The notes under the pieces: generated by a model
What the model saw: only the letters and a program-made list of their open reading frames with translations
Told to the model about the DNA's origin: nothing
Databases searched by the model: none
In this document: piece after piece, positions 34,802-43,457 of the stretch
How positions within the stretch are numbered: the first letter of the stretch is position 1
How the letters are laid out: the number at the start of each line of letters is the position of its first letter
Translations under genes and position numbers: made by a program
Assembly (NCBI GenBank): GCA_030388725.1
Contig: CP128857.1
Span: 1,612,001-1,676,000, forward strand
DNA length: 64,000 nt
Direction: 5' to 3'
From: Prodigiosinella aquatilis
GTDB lineage: Bacteria > Pseudomonadota > Gammaproteobacteria > Enterobacterales > Enterobacteriaceae

Positions 34802-35392
34802 ATGCAAAACGGTTTGATTAACGATGACAACGTGGTGCTGGTGGATATCGCCGAACTACTGCCAGATGTGGTCATCGACCTGAAATACGCCACCGCCGAT
34901 AACCTGACCGGTCAGCCTATCTACCGGGAGCACCACTGTCTCCTGCATCCTGATGCGGCTAAGGCTCTGGTACGCAGTGCCGCAGTGGCAAAGCTGGCCG
35001 GTTTCGGTCTGAAAATTTTTGATGCTTATCGCCCGCAGCAGGCACAGGTCTGTCTGTGGACGGCATTCCCCAACCCGGAATATGTGGTGGATATTCGTCG
35101 TGGTTCCCATCACAGCCGTGGGGTGGCAATCGATCTCACCTTGTTGAACGAACAGGGTGAGGCGCTCGATATGGGGGCTGATTTTGATGAAATGCACGAA
35201 CGTTCTCACCCGTTTTACCCTGATTTTCCCCCGCAGATTCAGCGTAACCGCCTGTTGCTTAATGCGGTGATGGTAGCCGGAGGATATCGGGGGATTACCA
35301 GCGAATGGTGGCATTTCGAACTGCCAGACGCATTGTCGTACCCGCTGTTAACTGACCGCTTCGGCTGTTATCCGCCGATATCGGCTCAGTGA
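34802..35392 (+). CDS. ddpX: D-alanyl-D-alanine dipeptidase (zinc)
   Basis: DdpX/VanX-type enzyme that hydrolyses D-Ala-D-Ala released from peptidoglycan, so D-alanine can be used as a nutrient. In the 196-residue protein the zinc ligands lie in SHHSRGVAIDLTLL (His and Asp, near 105-112) and the catalytic Glu and third ligand in SEWWHFE near 172. The ATG at 34802 follows AGAGGGAA by about 9 bases; earlier in-frame codons are less likely. It heads the ddpXABCDF order known from E. coli. Lack of a signal peptide fits a cytoplasmic enzyme acting after import. Confidence 0.93.
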   Translation: MQNGLINDDNVVLVDIAELLPDVVIDLKYATADNLTGQPIYREHHCLLHPDAAKALVRSAAVAKLAGFGLKIFDAYRPQQAQVCLWTAFPNPEYVVDIRRGSHHSRGVAIDLTLLNEQGEALDMGADFDEMHERSHPFYPDFPPQIQRNRLLLNAVMVAGGYRGITSEWWHFELPDALSYPLLTDRFGCYPPISAQ

Positions 35393-35461
35393 CAGTCTTG
35401 TTCGTCCTTAGGCTTTATCACAACACCAGTCGATAACTTTTATCTGTTTCAGGAGTTTGCC

Positions 35462-37069
35462 ATGAGAATAACGACAGTAATAACCGCTATAACCAGCACA
35501 ACACCACCACTTCACCATCTGTTTACCCGCCGCGTTGTAGCCGGAGCCATCATGCTCGCCATGGCTGGCGCTGTGTTACCGGCTGAGGCGGCAGTACCCA
35601 AAGATATGTTGGTAATTGGCAAAGCAGCCGACCCGCAAACACTCGACCCGGCCGTCACCATCGATAACAACGACTGGACGGTAACCTACCCGGCGTATCA
35701 GCGATTGGTACAGTACAAAACTGAAAATGGTAAAGGCTCGACGCAGGTAGAAGGTGAACTGGCCGCCAGTTGGACAGCATCCGATGACCAGCTGGTCTGG
35801 ACGTTCAAACTCAAGCCGGGAGAAAAGTTTGATGATGGCAGCGAAGTAAACGCGGCTGCCGTGAAGTGGTCGTTCGATCGTCTGATGCAGATAGGGCAAG
35901 GTCCATCGGAAGCGTTTCCAAAAGATATGCAGGTGACGGTCGTTGATCCGATGACAGTACGTTTCACACTAAAAACGCCCTTTGCCCCGTTCCTTTATAC
36001 ACTGGCAAACGACGGCGCAAGTATTGTGAACCCGGCTATCGCCAAAGCACATCCTGGCGATCAGGGCAGAGCCTGGCTGTCCACCCACACTGCGGGGTCC
36101 GGTCCGTACATGCTGGCGCGCTGGCAGAAAGGGCAGCAGTTGGTCATGGTGCCAAACACCTATTATCACGGCCCCAAGCCAGCCTTTAAACGCGTTACGG
36201 TGAAGATCATCGGTGAAAGTGCTTCCCGCCGTTTGCAGCTTTCTCGTGGAGATATCGATATTGCGGATTCGCTGCCTGTCGATCAACTCGCGGCATTGAA
36301 AAAAGAAGGCAAAGTGGCAGTAGACGAATTTCCGGCGCTGCGTGTGACATATTTGTATCTCAACAACGCCAAAGCGCCGCTGAATAATGTCGATTACCGC
36401 CGTGCCATCTCCTGGGCGACGGACTATCAGGGCATGGTGAAAGGGATTCTAGGTGGCAACGCCAAACAAATGCGTGGCCCGATCCCCGACGGTATGTGGG
36501 GCTTTGATGCTACGGCAATGCAGTACAGCCTGAATCTGGCCAAAGCCAAAGCTGCACTGTCCAACGTGAAAGATCACAGCCAGACGCTGGACTTCCTCTA
36601 TTCGGATAACGATCCGAACTGGGAATCCATCGCGCTTTCCATGCAGGCCACACTGGCTTCCGTCGGCATTCATGTGAAGCTGGAAAAACTGGCCAATGCC
36701 ACTATGCGCGACCGTATCGGTAAAGGGGATTATGACATCTCTATCGGTAACTGGAGCCCAGATTTCGCCGACCCGTATATGTACATGAACTACTGGTTCG
36801 AGTCGGATAAAAAAGGCTTGCCGGGAAACCGATCTTTCTACAGTAATCCCGCGGTGGACGCGTTGCTGAAAAAGGCCGTATTGGTCTCGGATCAAAAACA
36901 GCGTACGGACTACTACCAGCAGGTGGAGAAAACGGTCATCAATGATGCGGCATATGTGTATCTGTTCCAGAAGAACTATCAGGTGGCGATGAATAAGCAG
37001 GTGCAGGGTTTTGTGTTCAACCCGATGTTGGAGCAGGTGTTTAACGTGGGTCAAATGAGCAAGAAGTAG
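35462..37069 (+). CDS. ddpA: D,D-dipeptide ABC transporter substrate-binding protein
   Basis: A 535-residue periplasmic binding protein of the SBP_bac_5 (DppA/OppA) family. The signal peptide is long (about residues 1-42, ending VLPAEAA). The segment DPQTLDPAVTIDNNDW after the mature start and the IGNWSPDFADPYMYMNYWFESD block near 420 are typical of peptide binders. CAGGAG stands 7 bases before the ATG. Located between ddpX and the permease genes, it should bind D-Ala-D-Ala. The C-terminal PMLEQVFNVGQMSKK closes the fold. Confidence 0.92.
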   Translation: MRITTVITAITSTTPPLHHLFTRRVVAGAIMLAMAGAVLPAEAAVPKDMLVIGKAADPQTLDPAVTIDNNDWTVTYPAYQRLVQYKTENGKGSTQVEGELAASWTASDDQLVWTFKLKPGEKFDDGSEVNAAAVKWSFDRLMQIGQGPSEAFPKDMQVTVVDPMTVRFTLKTPFAPFLYTLANDGASIVNPAIAKAHPGDQGRAWLSTHTAGSGPYMLARWQKGQQLVMVPNTYYHGPKPAFKRVTVKIIGESASRRLQLSRGDIDIADSLPVDQLAALKKEGKVAVDEFPALRVTYLYLNNAKAPLNNVDYRRAISWATDYQGMVKGILGGNAKQMRGPIPDGMWGFDATAMQYSLNLAKAKAALSNVKDHSQTLDFLYSDNDPNWESIALSMQATLASVGIHVKLEKLANATMRDRIGKGDYDISIGNWSPDFADPYMYMNYWFESDKKGLPGNRSFYSNPAVDALLKKAVLVSDQKQRTDYYQQVEKTVINDAAYVYLFQKNYQVAMNKQVQGFVFNPMLEQVFNVGQMSKK

Positions 37070-37120
37070 CCGCGCGGTAACGCTCTGTGTAGTGACGGTT
37101 TATACCCGGCGAACAGCATT

Positions 37121-37215
37121 TATACCCGATAGATTTCAAGGTACAAGAAGGTGGTAATCCAACGAACCCAGGCGTTGAGTCAACTCAGTGACTGAGGTTT
37201 GGGTACCACTGCCGC
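37121..37215. repeat. ERIC-derived repeat, truncated
   Basis: It begins TATACCCGATAGATTTCAAG, then AGAAGGTGGTAA, and the middle (GAACCCAGGC, CTCAGTGACTGAGG) is a degenerate ERIC core. The right terminal arm is missing. It lies between ddpA and ddpB, so it is inside the operon message. Confidence 0.6.
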
Positions 37216-37263
37216 TGAAAAGATAAACGGTAAATTGTGTTGTGAGCCGGTCAGGGGATGTTT

Positions 37264-38280
37264 ATGACTTTCTGGACCATTATTCGCCAACGTTGCTGGG
37301 GACTGGTGCTGGTGGTGTTAGGTGTGTGTGTCATCACCTTTATCATCTCGCACTTGATCCCCGGTGATCCGGCAAGACTGTTGGCAGGCAATCATGCAAG
37401 TGATGCGATCGTGCAGCATATTCGCCAGCAACTGGGGCTGGATAAGCCACTTTATGTGCAGTTTTATCACTATGTGTATGATCTGATGCACGGCAATCTG
37501 GGTGTCTCAATTCGTACCGGCAGGCCGGTGCTGGAAGACTTGCGCGCTTTCTTCCCGGCGACGCTGGAATTGGCGCTGAGTGCACTGTTGATTGCCATCT
37601 TGCTTGGCGTACCGCTGGGGGTGTTGTCAGCGGTTTATCGTAATAAGTTTCTTGATCACCTCGTGCGCTTTCTGTCGGTGCTTGGCATCTCAACTCCGGC
37701 GTTTTGGCTGGGGCTGGGTGTGATCATTCTGTTCTATGGCCATCTAGACCTGTTGCCGGGTGGCGGCCGGCTGGACGACTGGCTCGATCCGCCTACGCAT
37801 ATCACCGGGTTTTACGTAATCGATGCACTGCTGACCGGCAATAGCGCTGTCCTGTGGAACAGTCTGCGGCATCTTGCCATGCCAGCGTTGACGTTAGCGT
37901 TTGTCCATATGGGTATTGTCGCCCGACAAATTCGTTCGGCGATGCTGGAACAGATGGGCGAAGACTATATCCGCACCGCTCGGGCCAATGGGTTGTCTCA
38001 CTGGCGGGTGATCCTGCGTCATGCATTGCCCAATGCACTGATTCCTTCGGTAACCGTGCTTGGGCTGGCACTCGGTGATTTACTTTATGGTGCGGTGTTG
38101 ACCGAAACCGTTTTTGCCTGGCCTGGTATGGGGGCTTACGTGGTGAATTCGATTCAGGCGCTGGATTTCCCGGCCGTGATGGGGTTTGCGGTGGTGGTGT
38201 CGTTCGCCTATGTGATCGTCAACCTGTTGGTGGATTTGCTCTATGTGTGGATTGATCCGCGTATCGGACGAGAGGGGTGA
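37264..38280 (+). CDS. ddpB: D,D-dipeptide ABC transporter permease DdpB
   Basis: A 338-residue permease of the DppB/OppB group with six helices. The N-terminal signature is FWTIIRQRCWGLVLVVLGVCVI followed by HLIPGDPARLLAG, and the ABC-interaction loop is EQMGEDYIRTARANGLSHWRVILRHALPNAL near 235. The ATG at 37264 is preceded by AGGGG at 7-8 bases; the ATG at 37258 touches it. It follows ddpA after a 194-base gap that holds an ERIC-type element, and overlaps ddpC. Confidence 0.92.
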   Translation: MTFWTIIRQRCWGLVLVVLGVCVITFIISHLIPGDPARLLAGNHASDAIVQHIRQQLGLDKPLYVQFYHYVYDLMHGNLGVSIRTGRPVLEDLRAFFPATLELALSALLIAILLGVPLGVLSAVYRNKFLDHLVRFLSVLGISTPAFWLGLGVIILFYGHLDLLPGGGRLDDWLDPPTHITGFYVIDALLTGNSAVLWNSLRHLAMPALTLAFVHMGIVARQIRSAMLEQMGEDYIRTARANGLSHWRVILRHALPNALIPSVTVLGLALGDLLYGAVLTETVFAWPGMGAYVVNSIQALDFPAVMGFAVVVSFAYVIVNLLVDLLYVWIDPRIGREG

Positions 38281-39203
38281 ACCGGATGTCTATGATTGAA
38301 CCTGTCATGAACGAGCGTTGTGGTGCGGTGGCCGCCACCGCGGTGACATCGCGCTCGCGCTTTGCCAGTATGCGCAAAACCTTTTATTTGCTAAGTCGTA
38401 GCCCGCTGACGCTGATCGGCGCGGCCATTATGTTGATGGTGTTGTTGCTGATGGTGTTTTCGCCGTGGTTGGTGCCGTTCGATCCTAATGCTATCGACCT
38501 GACCGCCCGTTTGCAGGCACCGTCTGCCGTGCACTGGTTCGGCACTGATGAAGTCGGACGTGATCTGTTCAGCCGTGTATTGATAGGTAGCCAGCAGTCG
38601 GTCACTGCCGGTCTGGCGGTGGTGATACTGGCTGGGACGGTTGGCTCACTGCTCGGTTGTTTTTCCGGGGTGATTGGCGGCATGACGGATGCGCTGATTA
38701 TGCGTGGTATGGACATCATGCTATCGGTACCGTCGCTGGTGCTGACCATGGCGTTGGCAGCGGCCCTCGGACCGAGTCTATTCAATGCCATGCTGGCGAT
38801 TGCCGTGGTGCGTATTCCCTTCTATGTGCGTCTGGCCCGTGGGCAAACGCTAATGCTGCGCCATCAGGCGTATATGCAGGCTACCCGGACTTTTGGCGCG
38901 TCGCGTTGGCACCTCATCACCTGGCATGTGTTGCGCAATGTGCTGCCACCGCTGGTGGTGCAGGCCTCACTGGATATCGGCACCTCGATCCTGATGGCCG
39001 CCACACTGGGGTTCATCGGGTTAGGGGCACAGCAACCGACCGCCGAATGGGGGGCGATGGTGGCGAATGGGCGTAATTATATTCTCGATCAGTGGTGGTA
39101 TTCGGCATTCCCGGGTATGGCTATTTTGATTACCGCTACCGGTTTTAATCTGTTCGGCGACGGTCTGCGTGATCTGCTGGACCCGAAAGGGAGAGGGCGC
39201 TAA
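38277..39203 (+). CDS. ddpC: D,D-dipeptide ABC transporter permease DdpC
   Basis: A 308-residue DppC/OppC-type permease. The FGTDEVGRDLFSRVLIGSQQS motif near 83 is diagnostic, and the coupling loop is YMQATRTFGASRWHLITWHVLRNVLPP near 198. Six helices are expected. The GTG at 38277 overlaps the ddpB stop; an ATG at 38286 with GAGGGG upstream is an equally good start. The N-terminal tail of about 40 residues is longer than usual for the family. Confidence 0.92.
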   Translation: MNRMSMIEPVMNERCGAVAATAVTSRSRFASMRKTFYLLSRSPLTLIGAAIMLMVLLLMVFSPWLVPFDPNAIDLTARLQAPSAVHWFGTDEVGRDLFSRVLIGSQQSVTAGLAVVILAGTVGSLLGCFSGVIGGMTDALIMRGMDIMLSVPSLVLTMALAAALGPSLFNAMLAIAVVRIPFYVRLARGQTLMLRHQAYMQATRTFGASRWHLITWHVLRNVLPPLVVQASLDIGTSILMAATLGFIGLGAQQPTAEWGAMVANGRNYILDQWWYSAFPGMAILITATGFNLFGDGLRDLLDPKGRGR

Positions 39204-39205
39204 CC

Positions 39206-40231
39206 ATGAATACTGCCACAGTAATACCTCCTGATGCGTCTGCGCCGATACTGGAAATTGACCGGCTGCAACTGGTTTTTCCGGTGTACGGTGGGCAGGT
39301 GAACGCGCTGAATCAGGTGTCGTTAACCGTGAACGCCGGTGAAATCGTCGGCGTAGTGGGAGAATCCGGCTCGGGCAAATCCGTAACGGCCATGATGGCG
39401 ATGAGATTGTTGCCACCGGAGGGTTTTAGCATTACCGGGGGGCAGCTGCGTATGCTGGGTGTGGACGTGGTGAACGCCAGCGAAAAACAGATGCGCACCC
39501 TGCGTGGCGCACGGGTGGCGATGATCTTTCAGGAGCCGATGAACGCGCTGAACCCGACACGCAAAATTGGCCGTCAGATGTGTGAGGTGATCTGTCTGCA
39601 TCAGTCACTGAGCTATCAGCAGGCAAGGGTTAAGGCCATCGGTTTACTCAGGGAGATGCAGATAGCGGATGCCGAGCAGGTGATGAACCGCTATCCGTTT
39701 GAACTCTCCGGCGGTATGCGCCAGCGGGTGCTGATTGCCATGGCATTTTCCTGTGAACCGGAATTGATTATTGCCGACGAACCTACTACCGCGCTGGATG
39801 TAACGGTACAGCGCCAGGTGCTGCGCCTGCTACAACAAAAAGCGCAAGCCAGTGGCACGGCGGTGTTGTTTATCACCCATGATATGGCCGTGGTGTCACA
39901 GCTTTGTGACCGGGTCTATGTGATGTATGCCGGGCAGGTGATTGAAAGTGGTACTACTGATGAGGTCATCGGCCATCCCGCACACCCTTATTCGATCGGT
40001 TTGTTACAGGCCGCGCCGGAAAATGCAGCGCCACGCAGCATGCTGAAGGCCATTCCCGGTACGGTGCCCAATCTGGCAGATTTGCCGCCGGGCTGTAATT
40101 TCTGTGGTCGCTGCCAGCATGTCGATGCGCAATGCAGTGTCTCCCCGTCACTTATGGCATTGAACGATAATGGTCACCAACAGGTTGCCTGTTGGCACCC
40201 ACAACAGGCGAAGAAGGAGCCGATGTCATGA
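39206..40231 (+). CDS. ddpD: D,D-dipeptide ABC transporter ATPase DdpD
   Basis: A 341-residue ATPase with Walker A GESGSGKS near 50, the signature LSGGMRQRV near 167 and Walker B LIIADEPTTALD near 187. The C-terminal oligopeptide-transport extension has the cysteine cluster CNFCGRCQHVDAQC near 293, which in relatives can hold an iron-sulfur cluster. It begins 2 bases after ddpC and ends in an ATGA overlap with ddpF, so both ATPases are made together for the DdpDF dimer. Confidence 0.93.
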   Translation: MNTATVIPPDASAPILEIDRLQLVFPVYGGQVNALNQVSLTVNAGEIVGVVGESGSGKSVTAMMAMRLLPPEGFSITGGQLRMLGVDVVNASEKQMRTLRGARVAMIFQEPMNALNPTRKIGRQMCEVICLHQSLSYQQARVKAIGLLREMQIADAEQVMNRYPFELSGGMRQRVLIAMAFSCEPELIIADEPTTALDVTVQRQVLRLLQQKAQASGTAVLFITHDMAVVSQLCDRVYVMYAGQVIESGTTDEVIGHPAHPYSIGLLQAAPENAAPRSMLKAIPGTVPNLADLPPGCNFCGRCQHVDAQCSVSPSLMALNDNGHQQVACWHPQQAKKEPMS

Positions 40232-41169
40232 TCAGTGAATCCTTGATGGAATTACGGAATGTGCGGGTACACTTTCCGGTCGGTTATAACTGGCTGGGGA
40301 AACCCAAGACGTTTGTCCACGCGCTTAACGGTCTGGACCTGGACATCCTGCGTGGCGAGACGCTGGGCATTGTGGGTGAATCCGGGTGTGGTAAAAGTAC
40401 GTTGGCGCAATTGCTGATGGGGTTACAGTCACCAAGCAGCGGTCAGCTGGTTCGCGCCCGGCAGGACGGTTCCTGGTTCGGCTCGGGTATGCAGATGGTG
40501 TTTCAGGACCCGCAGTCATCTCTCGACTCACGCCTACCTGTCTGGCGTATTATTACCGAACCGGTTTATGTGCAAAAACATAACAGTGTGGCCGAACGTC
40601 GGGCGCTGGCCGCAGAGCTTGCTGCGCAAGTCGGTATTCGGCAAGAGTATCTTGACAGATTGCCGCATGAGTTTTCCGGCGGTCAGCGTCAGCGCATTTC
40701 CATTGCGCGGGCATTATCGTCGGAGCCGGATATCATTGTGCTGGATGAGCCCACGTCAGCGCTGGATATCTCCGTGCAGGCGCAGATCCTGAATCTGCTA
40801 GTGGAGTTACAACAACAGCGCAATCTCACCTTTGTGCTGATTTCCCACAATGTCTCGGTGATTCGGCACATGAGCGATCGCGTAGCCGTGATGTATCTTG
40901 GGCAAATCGTCGAACTCGGCCCGACACAACAGGTGCTTGGCGCACCACAACATCCTTATACTCGCCTGCTACTGGACTCTGTTCCACAGGCGGGGCGTTC
41001 TCTTGATGACGGGCAGACTGACCGTAAGGGCGAGTTGCCTGGCAATCGTGATCTGCCTCAGGGGTGTTTTTTCCGTGAGCGCTGTCCTTACGCGGATGAA
41101 CGCTGCCAGAAACCGCAGGATCTGCTACCGACGGCTTCTGGTATCGCGGTGCGTTGCCATCGGTTATAA
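40228..41169 (+). CDS. ddpF: D,D-dipeptide ABC transporter ATPase DdpF
   Basis: A 313-residue ATPase with Walker A GESGCGKS near 49, signature FSGGQRQRISIARAL near 155 and Walker B IIVLDEPTSALD near 175. The C-terminal GCFFRERCPYADERC cluster near 287 matches the partner protein's. The start at 40228 makes the ATGA overlap and is preceded by AAGGAG; the longer frame from 40192 lies inside ddpD. It is the last gene of ddpXABCDF. Confidence 0.93.
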   Translation: MISESLMELRNVRVHFPVGYNWLGKPKTFVHALNGLDLDILRGETLGIVGESGCGKSTLAQLLMGLQSPSSGQLVRARQDGSWFGSGMQMVFQDPQSSLDSRLPVWRIITEPVYVQKHNSVAERRALAAELAAQVGIRQEYLDRLPHEFSGGQRQRISIARALSSEPDIIVLDEPTSALDISVQAQILNLLVELQQQRNLTFVLISHNVSVIRHMSDRVAVMYLGQIVELGPTQQVLGAPQHPYTRLLLDSVPQAGRSLDDGQTDRKGELPGNRDLPQGCFFRERCPYADERCQKPQDLLPTASGIAVRCHRL

Positions 41170-41198
41170 AAAAATAAAAAGATACTGGATATGAAAAT

Positions 41199-41255
41199 AG
41201 GGAAGACCATAGGATTAGCCGTGACGGTGACCCTTTAGTTCTTCCCTAATTTTTT
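41199..41255 (+). terminator. Putative terminator after ddpF
   Basis: TAGGGAAGA at 41199-41207 can pair with TCTTCCCTA at 41240-41248, followed by ATTTTTT. The 32-base loop contains a small CCGT-ACGG hairpin, so the structure is branched. It lies 30 bases after the ddpF stop. Confidence 0.5.
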
Positions 41256-41268
41256 GCAGGATGTATCG

Positions 41269-41835
41269 ATGAACGATAAAAAGCACGTTTATGTTATTCA
41301 TGGTTATACCGCAACGCCCACCAGTCATTGGTTTGGCTGGCTAACGGATCAGTTGCACTCGCTAGGGACGGACGTCTCTATATTAGCGATGCCGAACTCT
41401 ACTGACCCAGACAATGCTGCCTGGCAGAAACACATTACAGAAAATGTGAAAACACTGGACGAGCAGACCTTCTTTGTCGGTCACAGTCTGGGATGCGTGA
41501 CATTGCTACGTTACCTGCAAAGTAAACCTGCCAGTGTAAAAGTGGGTGGGGCGGTGCTGGCCGCCGGATTTCTCTCATCATTACCGATACTGCCTGGTCT
41601 GGATGAATTTACCGCACAACCCCTCAATATGGCGCAACTGAAAACACAGATCCTGCGCCGGGCGGTTATTCTTTCTCTCAATGACGATATTGTCCCCCCT
41701 GAACTCAGCCTAGCGCTCAGCCAGCAGCTTGATGCCGATCTTTACGGCGTGCCAGATAGCGGCCATTTTCTTGAACGAGACGGCTATACGCGTTTCGACA
41801 AACTGTTCGCGGTGCTGAAAGATATGCTGATTTAA
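41269..41835 (+). CDS. RBBP9/YdeN-family serine hydrolase
   Basis: A 188-residue small alpha/beta hydrolase. The N-terminal VYVIHGYTATPTSHWFGWL (oxyanion strand), the nucleophile elbow FFVGHSLGCVTLLRYL with Ser near 77, the Asp in LNDDIVPPELS near 143 and the His in PDSGHFLERDG near 169 form a full catalytic triad. The family (YdeN, RBBP9) has no well-defined physiological substrate. The start at 41269 has AGGA 8 bases upstream. It stands alone between the ddp terminator and cbpA. Confidence 0.83.
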   Translation: MNDKKHVYVIHGYTATPTSHWFGWLTDQLHSLGTDVSILAMPNSTDPDNAAWQKHITENVKTLDEQTFFVGHSLGCVTLLRYLQSKPASVKVGGAVLAAGFLSSLPILPGLDEFTAQPLNMAQLKTQILRRAVILSLNDDIVPPELSLALSQQLDADLYGVPDSGHFLERDGYTRFDKLFAVLKDMLI

Positions 41836-42069
41836 TCAGATCCAATAATGCCGGTAATCAATTCATTATTTTTTCAGGCATCTTTAGTTAGATCACACCG
41901 AAAGACTGACTTATCGTCTACGGTTTTTTATAACGCAATGGCTTGCTGAAGGGCGTATTGTTAAGAAGTGACAGTGAAGAAATAGATGGTATCAATAAGT
42001 GATGAAAATGACGTTGAACATATAAGCCAATAAATTTAAGGATGAGGTCCGGATGTGGGCCGGGTAACC

Positions 42070-42113
42070 GAGCGTAGCCAATGCCTCGGTAACTTGAAAG
42101 ATGACGGGTATTA
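42070..42113. repeat. ERIC-derived right-end fragment
   Basis: GCGTAGCCAATGCCTCGGTA then ACTTGAAAGATGACGGGTAT corresponds to the right arm of the full ERIC (CAGCCAACATACCTG then ACTTGAAGTATGACGGGTATA). It lies in the 309-base gap before cbpA, which otherwise shows no gene and should hold the cbpA promoter. Confidence 0.6.
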
Positions 42114-42144
42114 TAATCCAAGTGAATTGTGAGGGTACTACCGC

Positions 42145-43077
42145 ATGGAGTTTAAAGATTACTATGCCGCGCTGGAAGTACAGCCATCCGCTGATCTGAA
42201 AACGATCAAAACGGCTTACCGCCGACTAGCGCGAAAGTATCATCCTGATGTCAGCACCGAGCCGGATGCGGAAAATAAGTTTAAGGCGGTTGCCGAAGCG
42301 TATGAAGTGCTGAAAGATGACACGCGTCGCGCCGAGTATGATGAACTAAGACAGCACCGTAACGATCCTCGATTTTCTGAGCCCTCTCCGGGCTTCAGAG
42401 GTGATGGGCAGACGCAGCATGATTTTTCTGATTTCTTTGAGTCAATGTTTGGTAGTCAGGCTGCGGCAGGACATCGATCTTCTGCTCGATCCCACCGAAC
42501 CCATGGTATACGTGGGCAAGATCTTGAAATGAAGATCTCGTTATTTTTAGAAGAAACGCTGACGGGACAAAACCGGCCTATTTCTTACCAGTTGCCGGTC
42601 TATGATGAATTCGGTCGTCAGACTCGAGAAATAGCCAAAACATTGAATGTGAAGATCCCGGCCGGTGTGGCGGATGGGGACCGTATTCGCCTGAAAGGGC
42701 AAGGGTGTGCGGGAGTTGGTGGTGGTCCTGACGGTGATTTATTCCTGGTTATTCGTATTGCTCCGCATCCCTTGTTTGATATTGACGGTCGGGATCTGCA
42801 CATTGTGGTGCCGCTGGCACCGTGGGAGGCTGCGTTAGGCTCGCGGATTGAAGTGCCGACACTCACGGATAAAATTTCCCTGACGATTCCTCCCGGTAGC
42901 CAGAGCGGAAACCGACTGAGAATTAAAGGAAAAGGATTGGTCAGTAAAAAGGGGACTGGGGACATGTATGCCATTCTGAAGGTGGTTATGCCCGCGAAAC
43001 CAGATGAAAAAGTCAGTGCTCTGTGGAAACAACTTGCGGAGCAGGCTGCATTTAATCCTCGAGCAGGATGGGAGTAA
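42145..43077 (+). CDS. cbpA: Curved DNA-binding protein CbpA (DnaJ-like co-chaperone)
   Basis: A 310-residue DnaJ homologue. The J domain (1-70) has the HPD motif in KYHPDVS near 34, needed to stimulate DnaK. A Gly/Phe-rich linker follows (80-115), then the two C-terminal substrate domains (120-300, with GVADGDRIRLKGQGCAGVGGGPDGDL). The DnaJ zinc-finger is absent, as in all CbpA. It works as a co-chaperone and binds curved DNA in the nucleoid, mostly in stationary phase. Its inhibitor gene cbpM follows by 5 bases. Confidence 0.95.
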   Translation: MEFKDYYAALEVQPSADLKTIKTAYRRLARKYHPDVSTEPDAENKFKAVAEAYEVLKDDTRRAEYDELRQHRNDPRFSEPSPGFRGDGQTQHDFSDFFESMFGSQAAAGHRSSARSHRTHGIRGQDLEMKISLFLEETLTGQNRPISYQLPVYDEFGRQTREIAKTLNVKIPAGVADGDRIRLKGQGCAGVGGGPDGDLFLVIRIAPHPLFDIDGRDLHIVVPLAPWEAALGSRIEVPTLTDKISLTIPPGSQSGNRLRIKGKGLVSKKGTGDMYAILKVVMPAKPDEKVSALWKQLAEQAAFNPRAGWE

Positions 43078-43082
43078 GTACG

Positions 43083-43385
43083 ATGTCTGAAGAAATGACG
43101 TTTACCGTGATGGAGTTGTGTCAGTCGGTGGATATTTCTCAGGACGAGCTGATTGAAGTGGTGGGGCTGGGTGTTATTGTCCCACTGGAATCGGAAGATT
43201 CGCACTGGATCTTCGATTCTCACGCGGTGAGCTGCCTTAAGCGCGCTTTGCGATTGCAGACCGAGCTGGATCTGGACTGGTCAGGCATTGCGATGACGCT
43301 AACGCTGCTGGATAAGCTCGAAGAACTCAAAAAAGAGAATGAGCAGTTACGCCGGCAGCTTGATCGCTTTCTGATGATGCCCTGA
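43083..43385 (+). CDS. cbpM: CbpA modulator CbpM
   Basis: A 100-residue MerR-like small protein that binds the J domain of CbpA and blocks both its co-chaperone and DNA-binding activities. Features: FTVMELCQSVDISQDELIEVVGLGV, a helix-turn-helix-like N-terminus, and a C-terminal coiled coil LLDKLEELKKENEQLRRQL. The ATG at 43083 has GGGAG 8 bases upstream and gives the usual length of about 101; the longer frame from 43068 overlaps cbpA. Confidence 0.93.
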   Translation: MSEEMTFTVMELCQSVDISQDELIEVVGLGVIVPLESEDSHWIFDSHAVSCLKRALRLQTELDLDWSGIAMTLTLLDKLEELKKENEQLRRQLDRFLMMP

Positions 43386-43457
43386 GGCGCGAGATGTCTC
43401 GGCAGGAGTTGAATTCGTGATGTATCAACCCCCATCATGGTCTGTTAAATCAGTTAG

